Below are positions 17,261 through 25,018 of a stretch of DNA of 64,000 bases, one piece after another. Position 1 is the first letter of the stretch; each line of letters starts with the position of its first letter. A program made the position numbers and the translations under genes. The stretch is taken from positions 3,714,346 through 3,778,345 of the forward strand of contig NZ_CP017075.1 of NCBI RefSeq assembly GCF_001742225.1, read 5' to 3'. The notes beneath the pieces are model-generated. The model made no database searches. It was not told the origin of the DNA and saw only the letters and a list, made by a program, of their open reading frames with translations. This DNA comes from Novosphingobium resinovorum (GTDB taxonomy: Bacteria; Pseudomonadota; Alphaproteobacteria; Sphingomonadales; Sphingomonadaceae).

Positions 17261-17877
17261 CAGTATCCGGTATAGCGGCCCGGGCGGTGCCAGACCCAAA
17301 GTATGCCCGCCGTCGCCGCGACGCCCAGCAGCGACCAGCCCATGCGCACCGCATCGAGCCGTGACGCCGCGAACAGCAGCACCGTACCGTCGATGATGAG
17401 CTGGGTGCGGCCGGCATTCCATCCGCGCGTGCGATAAAGCCACAGCACCAGCGCTCCCGAGCCGCCCGTTGCCGCCCCATGGCGGGCGAGGGCGAGCGCG
17501 CCCATGCCGATGACGCTGCCGCCGACGACCGCTGCAACCAGGTCGCTCACCCGGGCGATGTCGATGCCCATCGGGGCCAGGGCGGTCATCGCGAACAGGC
17601 CGAGCGTCACCACGGCGGTCTTTATAAGGAACCGCCAGCTCATCGAGCGCAAGGTGATCGCCATCAGCGGCGCCGAGATCAGCGCATAGAGCAGGCCCAC
17701 CGGCCATCCCGTTGCATAACTCAGCACCAGCGCGACACCCGCCACACCGCCTGTCGCGAGCCCTGCCGCGCGCAGCAGCACGAGCCCGACCGCGAGATGG
17801 ATCGTGCCCACAAAGAGGGCGTAGATGTCCTCGCCGTGCCCGTGCGGGGTGGGCGAGGGTGCGTTGGAACTCGTCAT
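17260..17877 (-). CDS. YitT family membrane protein
   Basis: About 205 residues, mostly hydrophobic, with five or six membrane helices. YIT/DUF161 features are the conserved LRAAGLATGGVAGVALVLSY and PVGLLYALISAPLMAI, and a following WRFLIKTAVVTLG. The family is a set of integral membrane proteins of unknown transport role. The start at 17877 has AGGGGG ten bases upstream; ATG 17886 is the alternative. The gene ends inside the convergent terminator region of the porin. Confidence 0.88.
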   Translation of the reverse strand: MTSSNAPSPTPHGHGEDIYALFVGTIHLAVGLVLLRAAGLATGGVAGVALVLSYATGWPVGLLYALISAPLMAITLRSMSWRFLIKTAVVTLGLFAMTALAPMGIDIARVSDLVAAVVGGSVIGMGALALARHGAATGGSGALVLWLYRTRGWNAGRTQLIIDGTVLLFAASRLDAVRMGWSLLGVAATAGILWVWHRPGRYTGY

Positions 17878-18009
17878 TGCAGTCATGCCCCCTGCTTCAA
17901 AAACACGAAAGGCCGGAAGCGCCCTTCGGCGCCCCGACCTTTCATTCAACCGGTAATGCATCCCCCCGCGATCGCTCTTTTCAAAGCCCGACCACAGGGG
18001 AGGGCAAAA

Positions 18010-19842
18010 TCAGGCGCTTTCCTTCTTGCGGCTCTGCTTCTTGCGCTCGTTCGGGTCCAGGTGGACCTTGCGCAGGCGGATCGACTGCGGGGTGACTTCG
18101 ACCATCTCGTCGTCGTCGATGTAGGCGATGGCCTGCTCCAGCGTCATCACGCGCGGCGGGGTGAGGCGGATGGCGTCGTCCTTGCCGGTCGAACGGAAGT
18201 TCGTCAGCTGCTTCGACTTCATCGGGTTCACTTCGAGGTCGTCGGTCTTGGCGTTCTCGCCGATCAGCATGCCCTCGTAGATCTTTTCCTGGGGCTTGAT
18301 GAACAGCACGCCGCGATCTTCGAGCGAGTTCAGCGCGTAGCCGACCGCTTCACCGGTGCAGTTCGAGATCAGCACGCCGTTCTGGCGGCCCTCGATCGGA
18401 CCCTTGTGGGCGTCGTACTTCTCGAACAGGCGGTTCATGATGCCGGTGCCGCGGGTGTCCGAAAGGAACTCGCCGTGGTAGCCGATCAGGCCGCGCGAAG
18501 GGGCCGAGAAGGTGATGCGGGTCTTGCCCGAGCCCGACGGACGCATGTCGGTCAGCTCTGCCTTGCGGCGCTGCATCTTCTCGACGACCGTGCCCGAGTG
18601 CTCGTCGTCCACGTCGATCACGACGGTTTCGTAAGGCTCGGTGCGGCCGCCCTTTTCGTCGGTGCCGAACAGCACGCGCGGACGGCTGATGCCCAGTTCG
18701 AAGCCTTCGCGGCGCATGGTTTCGATCACGACGCCCAGCTGGAGTTCGCCGCGACCGGCGACTTCGAAGCTGTCCTTGTCGGCCGATTCGGTGACGCGGA
18801 TGGCGACGTTGGTTTCCGCTTCGCGCATCAGGCGATCGCGGATCATGCGGCTGGTGACCTTGTCGCCTTCACGGCCCGCGAGCGGCGAGTCGTTGACGGC
18901 GAAGCGCATCGCCAGGGTCGGCGGATCGATCGGCTGCGCCTGGATCGCCTCGGTGACCGAAGGATCGGCGATGGTGTTCGACACGGTCGCCTTTTCGAGA
19001 CCAGCGAGCGCGATGATATCACCGGCGCGGGCTTCTTCCACGGGCACGCGGTCGAGGCCACGGAACGACAGCACCTTGGTGGCGCGGCCCACTTCGACGA
19101 CCTTGCCGTCCATGTCGATGGCGCGGATCGGGTCGTTGACCTTCAACGTGCCCGACTGGACGCGGCCGGTGAGGACACGGCCCATGAAGTTGTCGCGGTC
19201 AAGCAGGGTGGCGAGGAACGAGAACGGCGCGTCGACGTCGAGGTTCGGCGCGGGGACGTGCTCGACGATCTTTTCGAACAGCGGGGTCAGGTCGCCTTCG
19301 CGGCGGTCCGCATCGTAGCTGGCGTAGCCGTTGCGGCCCGAAGCGTAGAGGGTCGGGAAGTCGAGCTGCTCGTCGTTGGCGTCGAGGCTGACGAAGAGGT
19401 CGAACACTTCGTCGAGCACTTCGGCGTGGCGGCCGTCGGGACGGTCGATCTTGTTGACGACGACGATCGGCTTCAGGCCGAGGCCCAGCGCCTTGCCGGT
19501 GACGAACTTGGTCTGCGGCATCGCGCCTTCCGAGCTGTCGACGAGGAGAACCACGCCGTCCACCATCGAGAGGATGCGCTCCACTTCGGCGCCGAAGTCG
19601 GCGTGTCCGGGCGTGTCGACGATGTTGATGCGATAGCCGTTCCACTCGATCGAGGTCGGCTTCGCCAGAATGGTGATGCCGCGCTCCTTTTCGAGGTCGT
19701 TGCTGTCCATCGCGCGCTCTTCGATGCGCTGGTTGTCACGGAACGTGCCGGACTGGCGGAACAGCTGGTCGACGAGGGTGGTCTTGCCATGGTCGACGTG
19801 CGCAATGATCGCGATATTGCGCAAGGGAAGCGGGGCGGACAT
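18010..19842 (-). CDS. typA: Translational GTPase TypA/BipA
   Basis: A 610-residue ribosome-associated GTPase. G1 AHVDHGKTT (residues 14-22), switch RGITILAKP, G3 DTPGHADFG, G4 NKIDRPD, followed by the EF-G-like domains II, III and V and the BipA-specific C-terminus (VEVTPQSIRLRKVHLDPNER). It acts in ribosome assembly and stress adaptation. The start chosen gives the canonical MSAPLPLRNIAIIAHVDHG N-terminus and has AGAGAG upstream. A very long frame on the opposite strand is a codon-bias artefact. Confidence 0.97.
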   Translation of the reverse strand: MSAPLPLRNIAIIAHVDHGKTTLVDQLFRQSGTFRDNQRIEERAMDSNDLEKERGITILAKPTSIEWNGYRINIVDTPGHADFGAEVERILSMVDGVVLLVDSSEGAMPQTKFVTGKALGLGLKPIVVVNKIDRPDGRHAEVLDEVFDLFVSLDANDEQLDFPTLYASGRNGYASYDADRREGDLTPLFEKIVEHVPAPNLDVDAPFSFLATLLDRDNFMGRVLTGRVQSGTLKVNDPIRAIDMDGKVVEVGRATKVLSFRGLDRVPVEEARAGDIIALAGLEKATVSNTIADPSVTEAIQAQPIDPPTLAMRFAVNDSPLAGREGDKVTSRMIRDRLMREAETNVAIRVTESADKDSFEVAGRGELQLGVVIETMRREGFELGISRPRVLFGTDEKGGRTEPYETVVIDVDDEHSGTVVEKMQRRKAELTDMRPSGSGKTRITFSAPSRGLIGYHGEFLSDTRGTGIMNRLFEKYDAHKGPIEGRQNGVLISNCTGEAVGYALNSLEDRGVLFIKPQEKIYEGMLIGENAKTDDLEVNPMKSKQLTNFRSTGKDDAIRLTPPRVMTLEQAIAYIDDDEMVEVTPQSIRLRKVHLDPNERKKQSRKKESA

Positions 19843-20110
19843 TGTTGTTCTCTCTGTACGAGGGCCGGAGGCGGGCAGCCATCGTGTGCTGCACCGCAAA
19901 ATTGCCGCGCCCTTAGCCGATGGCGGGCATTTCGGCAAGCGGTGTGCGCCGGGTCGGGGAATCGACGATCGGGCGAAAAGCGTGCCGTGCGCCATGGCGT
20001 GCCGGCCGATATCGTACTAGGGGCTGGTCGATAGGGCATTTCGGGGACGTCGCAAGGGTCCTGCCCGGCGGCTGTGCCGCGCTCTCCCGTGGGCTTTCGC
20101 GCCCCGCCCC

Positions 20111-21178
20111 ATGAAGAAAGCCCATGTCGTAACGATGGAAGCATCCGGCCCCACCCTTGAAGACCTCGGTTGGAATTCCTTCTTCGCCGATCAGCTTTCG
20201 GCCGAGGAGCAGGCGGGCGAGGTATGCCCCGTGCGTGTGATGGCGGTTCATCGCGGCATGGTGGACATTGCCGGAAGCGGCCTCAGCGGCATGATCAATT
20301 CCGCCCTGCCGCTGTCCGAGGGGCCGGAGGACCGGGCGGCCGTGGGCGACTGGCTTATGGTGGACCGGGAGCGGCTGGAGCCGGTGCGCATCCTCGATCG
20401 GATCAATCTGTTCAAGCGCAAGGCGCCCGCCGACCAGCGCCGGCTGCAGCTGATCGCGGCCAACGTCGATACGTTGTTCATCGTGACCTCCTGCAACCAG
20501 GATTTCAACGTCGCGCGCCTCGAACGCTATCTGGTGATGGCGCGGGAGGTCGGGGTGAGGCCCGTGGTGGTGCTCACCAAGGTCGATCTGGCCGAGGCAC
20601 CCGAGCGGTTCCTTGAGGCGGCACGCGCGTTGCAGCCGGATCTGGAAGTCGAGATGGTCAATGGCCGCGATCCGGCCAGCGTCGGGCGGCTGGCCCGGTA
20701 CTGCGGCAAGGGCCGGACTGTAGCCCTGCTGGGCTCGTCGGGCGTGGGCAAATCGACGATGATCAACGGCCTGCGGGGCTCCGACGACATCGAGACCCAG
20801 CCGATCCGTGAAATCGACGGCAAGGGTCGGCACACGACGACGGGGCGGCAACTGTACCCGCTGGACGGTCCCGCCAAAGGTGGTTGGCTGGTCGATACGC
20901 CCGGCATGCGCGAGTTTCACCTGCCCGACGCCGCGACCGGCATCGCCGAAGTGTTCGACGACATAACCGCGCTGACGCAGGCGTGCCGTTTCGGCAACTG
21001 TACCCACACCACAGAGAAAAGCTGCGCGGTGCTGGCCGCACTGCGGGACGGCACCCTCGAGCCCAGGCGGCTGGAACGCTGGCGCAAGCTGCGCGATGAA
21101 GACGCCGACAGTACCCAGGGCGGCGGGCGACGACCGGCCTCGGCCGGCGGCAGAAGAAGGAAAAGACACGATGGCTGA
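20111..21178 (+). CDS. rsgA: Ribosome small-subunit-dependent GTPase A
   Basis: A 355-residue circularly permuted GTPase for 30S maturation. OB domain first, then G4 TKVD (residues 156-159), G1 GSSGVGKS (208-215), G3 DTPGM (262-266) and the zinc knuckle Cys292-Cys297-His299-Cys305 (ACRFGNCTHTTEKSCAV). The motif order G4-G1-G3 confirms the permutation. Its stop overlaps the next small gene by 8 bases. ATG 20135 is an alternative start. Confidence 0.96.
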   Translation: MKKAHVVTMEASGPTLEDLGWNSFFADQLSAEEQAGEVCPVRVMAVHRGMVDIAGSGLSGMINSALPLSEGPEDRAAVGDWLMVDRERLEPVRILDRINLFKRKAPADQRRLQLIAANVDTLFIVTSCNQDFNVARLERYLVMAREVGVRPVVVLTKVDLAEAPERFLEAARALQPDLEVEMVNGRDPASVGRLARYCGKGRTVALLGSSGVGKSTMINGLRGSDDIETQPIREIDGKGRHTTTGRQLYPLDGPAKGGWLVDTPGMREFHLPDAATGIAEVFDDITALTQACRFGNCTHTTEKSCAVLAALRDGTLEPRRLERWRKLRDEDADSTQGGGRRPASAGGRRRKRHDG

Positions 21179-21326
21179 CCTGTATCTCAAGGCACTGGAA
21201 TCCGAACGCCGCAGCCTTTGGGCGGAATGCCGCCTGAAGGGTCTTGCCAAAGGAACCCCCGAACGGCTTCGGATCGCCGAACTCGACAAGTTGCTCGCCG
21301 AGCACAAGGCGAAGAAGGCCGGCTGA
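21171..21326 (+). CDS. Small conserved charged protein of unknown function
   Basis: A 51-residue, highly charged, helical protein (DLYLKALESERRSLWAECRL ... LRIAELDKLLAEHKAKKAG) that overlaps the rsgA stop by 8 bases, so it is translationally coupled to rsgA. The AAGGAAAAG ahead of the ATG serves as ribosome site. No recognised domain; a possible coiled-coil or ribosome-linked accessory given the operon. Confidence 0.68.
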   Translation: MADLYLKALESERRSLWAECRLKGLAKGTPERLRIAELDKLLAEHKAKKAG

Positions 21327-21490
21327 GGAATGTGGCGACGGCGCAACAGTGGCGCCAAATGTCCGCACCTGTTCACAGGTCTTCATTGTGAGGCGCCCCG
21401 GAACCGCATAACCTGAACCTCTTACGCTTTGCGGCGAGCTTTCCGCGCATCACGATGCGGGCCGTCGCGCAGGAAGGGACAGGGGACCAG

Positions 21491-24196
21491 ATGAAAGGTG
21501 TTTTGGCGGGCATCGGCGCGCGGGGTACGCGCATCTTCACCGAACGCAGGGGCATGACCGAACGCAGTGCCGCGCTGCTGGCGAGTGCGGCATTCGGGCT
21601 TGCCTGGTCGCCTGCGGTCATGGCGCAGGACGCGGCGCCTCAGGCTGCCGACGAACAATACACCGACACCATCATCGTCACCGCCACCAAGCGCGAGCAG
21701 ACGCTGCAGGACGTGCCCGTCGCCGTCTCGGTGACCAGCGGAGCGACGCTGGAACGCGCGCAGATGCGCGATCTCAAGGACTTGCAGACTTTGGTGCCGT
21801 CGCTGCGCGTCAACCAGCTGCAGTCGAGCGCCAATACCAACTTCTATATCCGCGGTTTCGGCAACGGCGCCAACAACGCCGGTATCGAGCCTTCGGTCGG
21901 CCTGTTCATCGACGGCGTCTACCGTTCGCGCTCGGCCTCGATGATCGCGGACTTCCCCGATGTGGAGCGCATCGAGGTGCTGCGCGGGCCGCAGTCCACG
22001 CTGTTCGGCAAGAATGCGTCGGCGGGCGTGATCTCGATTGTTACCAAGAAGCCGCAGTTCCAGTTCGGCGGCAATGTCGAGGCCAGCTACGGCAACTACG
22101 ACGCCGTAGTCGTCAAGGGCACGGTAACCGGGCCGCTGAGCGAGAACGTCGCATTCAGCCTCGCGGGCGGGCTCAACAAGCGCGACGGTATCGTCAGGGA
22201 TCTGGCTACCGGCGAGCGCACCAATGAGCGCGACCGCTGGTTCGGGCGCGGGCAGCTGCTGTTCGACAACCATGACGGCCTCGAACTGCGGCTGATCGGC
22301 GATTACGGCAAGATCGACGAGAACTGCTGCGCGGTGGTGAACTTGCGTCAGGCGACGCCGACGGCGGCGATCTTCGCGCTGGGCGGGGCGGTCAACCAGC
22401 CGGGCGAGAAGTACGACAACATCGTCTACAACAACTTCGAATCGTCCAATAGAATCGAGAACTGGGGCGTTTCGGGCCAGCTGGACTATGATCTGGGCGC
22501 CACCAAGCTGACCTCGATCACCTCGTACCGCCGCACCAATGCGCTCACCAATCAGGATTCGGACTTCTCCAGCGCCGACCTGCTGGGCCGCAACTGGCAG
22601 GACCTGCGGATCAAGACCTTCACGCAGGAACTGCGCGCCAACTTCGAGGTGGGTGAGAAGATCACCGGCCTGATCGGCGGCTACTACTTCAACGAGAAGA
22701 TCGACCAGAACAACGAGGTCTTCTGGGGCGACGATGCCCGGCCTTACGCCAACCTGCTGGTCCAGAGCCTCTCGGGCGGGGCGCTCAGCGTGCCCGCGCT
22801 GGAGACGGCCTTCGGCGCCTACGAAGGCAATCCGGCCAAGTACGCCGGGCAGTTCTTCGCTTCCGGCACCGGCCTGACCGAGGCCTACAAGCTGAAGAAC
22901 GAGGCGTGGTCGATCTTCGGCCAGCTCGACTTCGAGGTGGCGCCGGGGCTGACGGTGACCGGCGGTCTCAACTACACGCACGACAAGAAGCGCTTCGCCA
23001 CCAACACGACGTCGGATGACGTGTTCTCGTCGATCAATTTCGACGATCCGCGCTATTCGGCGTTCCGCCAGCAACTGCTGCTCGGCGGGGCGCTGCGTTC
23101 GGTGGGTGTGGACCCGACCAACCCGGCGGCGATCTTCGCCTTCGCGACGAACCCGCAGACCGCGCCGATCTATCAGCAGCTGGTCGGCTTCGCGAACGGC
23201 AATGCCAACAATCCGGCCGCAAACCCGCTCAATCCGCTGCGCGCGCTGCAGTATTTCCCGCAGTTCATGAACGTGCCCAACGCGGTCGAGCCGGGCAGGG
23301 TGAGCGACGGCGACTTCAGCTACACCGCGCGCGTAGCCTGGGACGTGACTCCCACGGTCAATTTCTACGCGGCCTGGGCGACCGGCTACAAGGCGGCGTC
23401 GATCAACCTGTCGCGTGATAGCCGCCCGACGCCGGCCGACCTCGTCGAACTGCGTGCGCAGGGCCTGGCGGTGACCAATCTCACCTCCGGCAGCCGCTTC
23501 GCCAATGCCGAGAATTCGACGGTGTACGAGGCCGGGATCAAGGGCAACTGGGGGATCGTCTCGGCCAACGTCGCGGTGTTCAAGCAGGAGATCAAGAACT
23601 TCCAGTCGAACATCTTCACCGGCTCGGGCTTCTTCCTGGCGAACGCGGGCAAGCAGTCGGCGTTCGGTATCGAGTTCGAAGGCTCGGCCAAGCCCATCGA
23701 CCAGCTGACGCTGACGATGGCCTGGACGTACCTCGATCCGAAGTACGACACGTTCCAGCTTTCGGCCTTCGGCGACCTTTCGGGGACGACCCCGGCGGGC
23801 GTCCCGCCCCTGTCGGCGACGTTCTCGGCCGAGTTCGTGCAGCCCGTGGGAACGCGCGGGGACCGGATCATCCTGCGCGGCGACTATCACTACGAATCGC
23901 AGTTCCGTCTGGTCGAGGGCCTGCCGGGCCTCGTCGTGCGCGACAGCGCGGGCAACGTCACCGACGTATCCGCAGCGCTCGCCGCTGCGCGAGAGTTCAA
24001 GCAGGACATCAACGACATGAACGCCTCGCTTACATACGCGATGGCGAACGGGCTGGAACTGACGGTCTGGGGCCGCAACCTGCTGAACGACCGCACCATC
24101 CTGCAGATATTCGACAGCCCGGCACAGCCCGGCTCGATCTCGGGCTATCCGAACCAGCCGCGCACTTACGGCGTGGCGGCGCGCTACCGGTTTTGA
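21491..24196 (+). CDS. TonB-dependent receptor
   Basis: A 901-residue outer-membrane receptor. The N-terminus has an extended signal peptide (SAALLASAAFGLAWSPAVMA), the TonB box region DTIIVTATKREQTLQDVPVA, a plug domain (LQTLVPSLRVNQLQSSANTN, GLFIDGVYRSRSASMI, VERIEVLRGPQSTLFGKNAS, AGVISIVTKKP) and a 22-strand barrel ending TYGVAARYRF with the required C-terminal Phe. This plug type is that of the IacB/catecholate-like receptors abundant in sphingomonads that import large organic substrates; the ligand cannot be named. ATG 21491 has AGGGGA upstream; 21554 is an alternative. Confidence 0.93.
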   Translation: MKGVLAGIGARGTRIFTERRGMTERSAALLASAAFGLAWSPAVMAQDAAPQAADEQYTDTIIVTATKREQTLQDVPVAVSVTSGATLERAQMRDLKDLQTLVPSLRVNQLQSSANTNFYIRGFGNGANNAGIEPSVGLFIDGVYRSRSASMIADFPDVERIEVLRGPQSTLFGKNASAGVISIVTKKPQFQFGGNVEASYGNYDAVVVKGTVTGPLSENVAFSLAGGLNKRDGIVRDLATGERTNERDRWFGRGQLLFDNHDGLELRLIGDYGKIDENCCAVVNLRQATPTAAIFALGGAVNQPGEKYDNIVYNNFESSNRIENWGVSGQLDYDLGATKLTSITSYRRTNALTNQDSDFSSADLLGRNWQDLRIKTFTQELRANFEVGEKITGLIGGYYFNEKIDQNNEVFWGDDARPYANLLVQSLSGGALSVPALETAFGAYEGNPAKYAGQFFASGTGLTEAYKLKNEAWSIFGQLDFEVAPGLTVTGGLNYTHDKKRFATNTTSDDVFSSINFDDPRYSAFRQQLLLGGALRSVGVDPTNPAAIFAFATNPQTAPIYQQLVGFANGNANNPAANPLNPLRALQYFPQFMNVPNAVEPGRVSDGDFSYTARVAWDVTPTVNFYAAWATGYKAASINLSRDSRPTPADLVELRAQGLAVTNLTSGSRFANAENSTVYEAGIKGNWGIVSANVAVFKQEIKNFQSNIFTGSGFFLANAGKQSAFGIEFEGSAKPIDQLTLTMAWTYLDPKYDTFQLSAFGDLSGTTPAGVPPLSATFSAEFVQPVGTRGDRIILRGDYHYESQFRLVEGLPGLVVRDSAGNVTDVSAALAAAREFKQDINDMNASLTYAMANGLELTVWGRNLLNDRTILQIFDSPAQPGSISGYPNQPRTYGVAARYRF

Positions 24197-24245
24197 AGCA
24201 TTTTCAAGCCGGCCGTGCGCGGTCGGCGGCTCGGAAAATGCGGCA
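24197..24245. repeat. Dispersed hairpin repeat, family E (copy 1)
   Basis: Starts directly after the receptor stop codon. Conserved flanks AGCATTTTCAAG and GGCTCGGAAAATGCGGCA enclose a variable GC-rich stem (CCGGCC ... GGTCGG). The same flanks with a different stem occur at 30261-30309. Confidence 0.8.
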
Positions 24246-24333
24246 TGATAAAGCCCGGAGCGTGTGAAGCGCGTACCCGCCGTGTCGTCTCTGGGAGGAG
24301 GTACGGCAAGAGAAGCGGGGCGCGGACCTGAAA

Positions 24334-24374
24334 AGGGGCGCGGGAGGCTCGACCTCCTGTGCCCCTCTTTCTTT
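24334..24374 (+). terminator. Rho-independent terminator after the TonB receptor
   Basis: The stem AGGGGC-GC-GGGAGG pairs with CCTCC-TGT-GCCCCT around a short loop (24334-24366), followed by CTTTCTTT. Confidence 0.7.
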
Positions 24375-24478
24375 ACGGCTTCGGACGGCGGAACAGAAAG
24401 TCTTTGTAATTTCCCGGTTTAAATGTGAACTTGCGTCGCATTGTCAGGCTGGGCAGGCCGTAAAACAAGGGGGAATGC

Positions 24479-24961
24479 ATGATTCCGTATGGTGGCTTCT
24501 GGTGGCGCGTGCTCGCCTACATCCTCGACGCGATCATCCTGCAGATCGCGACTTCGATCATCGGCGGCATCTTCGGTGTCGGCCTTGCGCTGCCGCTGAC
24601 GGGGCTGGGCGCGGGTGAGAACGCGGCGTTCGGGATGATGATGTTCGGCATGATCGGCGCGTCGCTGGTGATCAACTGGCTCTACTTCGCGATCATGGAA
24701 AGCTCGAAGCTGCAGGCGACCGTCGGCAAGCTGGCCGTCGGCGTGGTCGTTACCGACCTGCGGGGCGAACGGCTGACTTTCGCGCGTGCGACCGGGCGCT
24801 ACTTCGCCAAGATCCTGTCGAGCCTGATCCTGTGCATCGGCTACATCATGGTCGCCTTCACCGAGCGCAAGCAGGGCCTGCACGACATCGTCGCCAGCAC
24901 GCTCGTCTACAAGACGCGCGATCCCAGCGTGCTGTTCGACAACCGCGAGGTCTTCGCCTGA
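24479..24961 (+). CDS. RDD family membrane protein
   Basis: A 160-residue protein with three to four membrane helices. The RDD signature is WWRVLAYILDAIIL near the N-terminus, then SSKLQATVGKLAVGVVV and FARATGRYFAKILSSL, ending with the conserved QGLHDIVASTLVYK. The family is poorly understood; some members act in Na+/H+ exchange. Single gene between the receptor terminator and the convergent ABC permease. Confidence 0.9.
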   Translation: MIPYGGFWWRVLAYILDAIILQIATSIIGGIFGVGLALPLTGLGAGENAAFGMMMFGMIGASLVINWLYFAIMESSKLQATVGKLAVGVVVTDLRGERLTFARATGRYFAKILSSLILCIGYIMVAFTERKQGLHDIVASTLVYKTRDPSVLFDNREVFA

Positions 24962-24967
24962 TTTCCA

Positions 24968-24990
24968 ATCCCGCCTTCGCGGGAATGACT
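24968..24990. repeat. Dispersed palindromic repeat, family A (single arm)
   Basis: AATCCCGCCTTCGCGGGAAT followed by GAC: one arm of the element seen in paired form at 10286-10370 and 40515-40601. Confidence 0.65.
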
Positions 24991-25018
24991 AATGAGTGGT
25001 GAGGGTAGAGATCGGCTT

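Noticed and set aside
17479..20034. An 851-codon open frame on the plus strand opposite typA
   Set aside because: typA on the minus strand is unmistakable; the frame is a product of GC-rich third positions and has no family features.
21422..23890. An 822-codon minus-strand frame opposite the TonB receptor
   Set aside because: Shadow of the receptor gene; no start context or domain.
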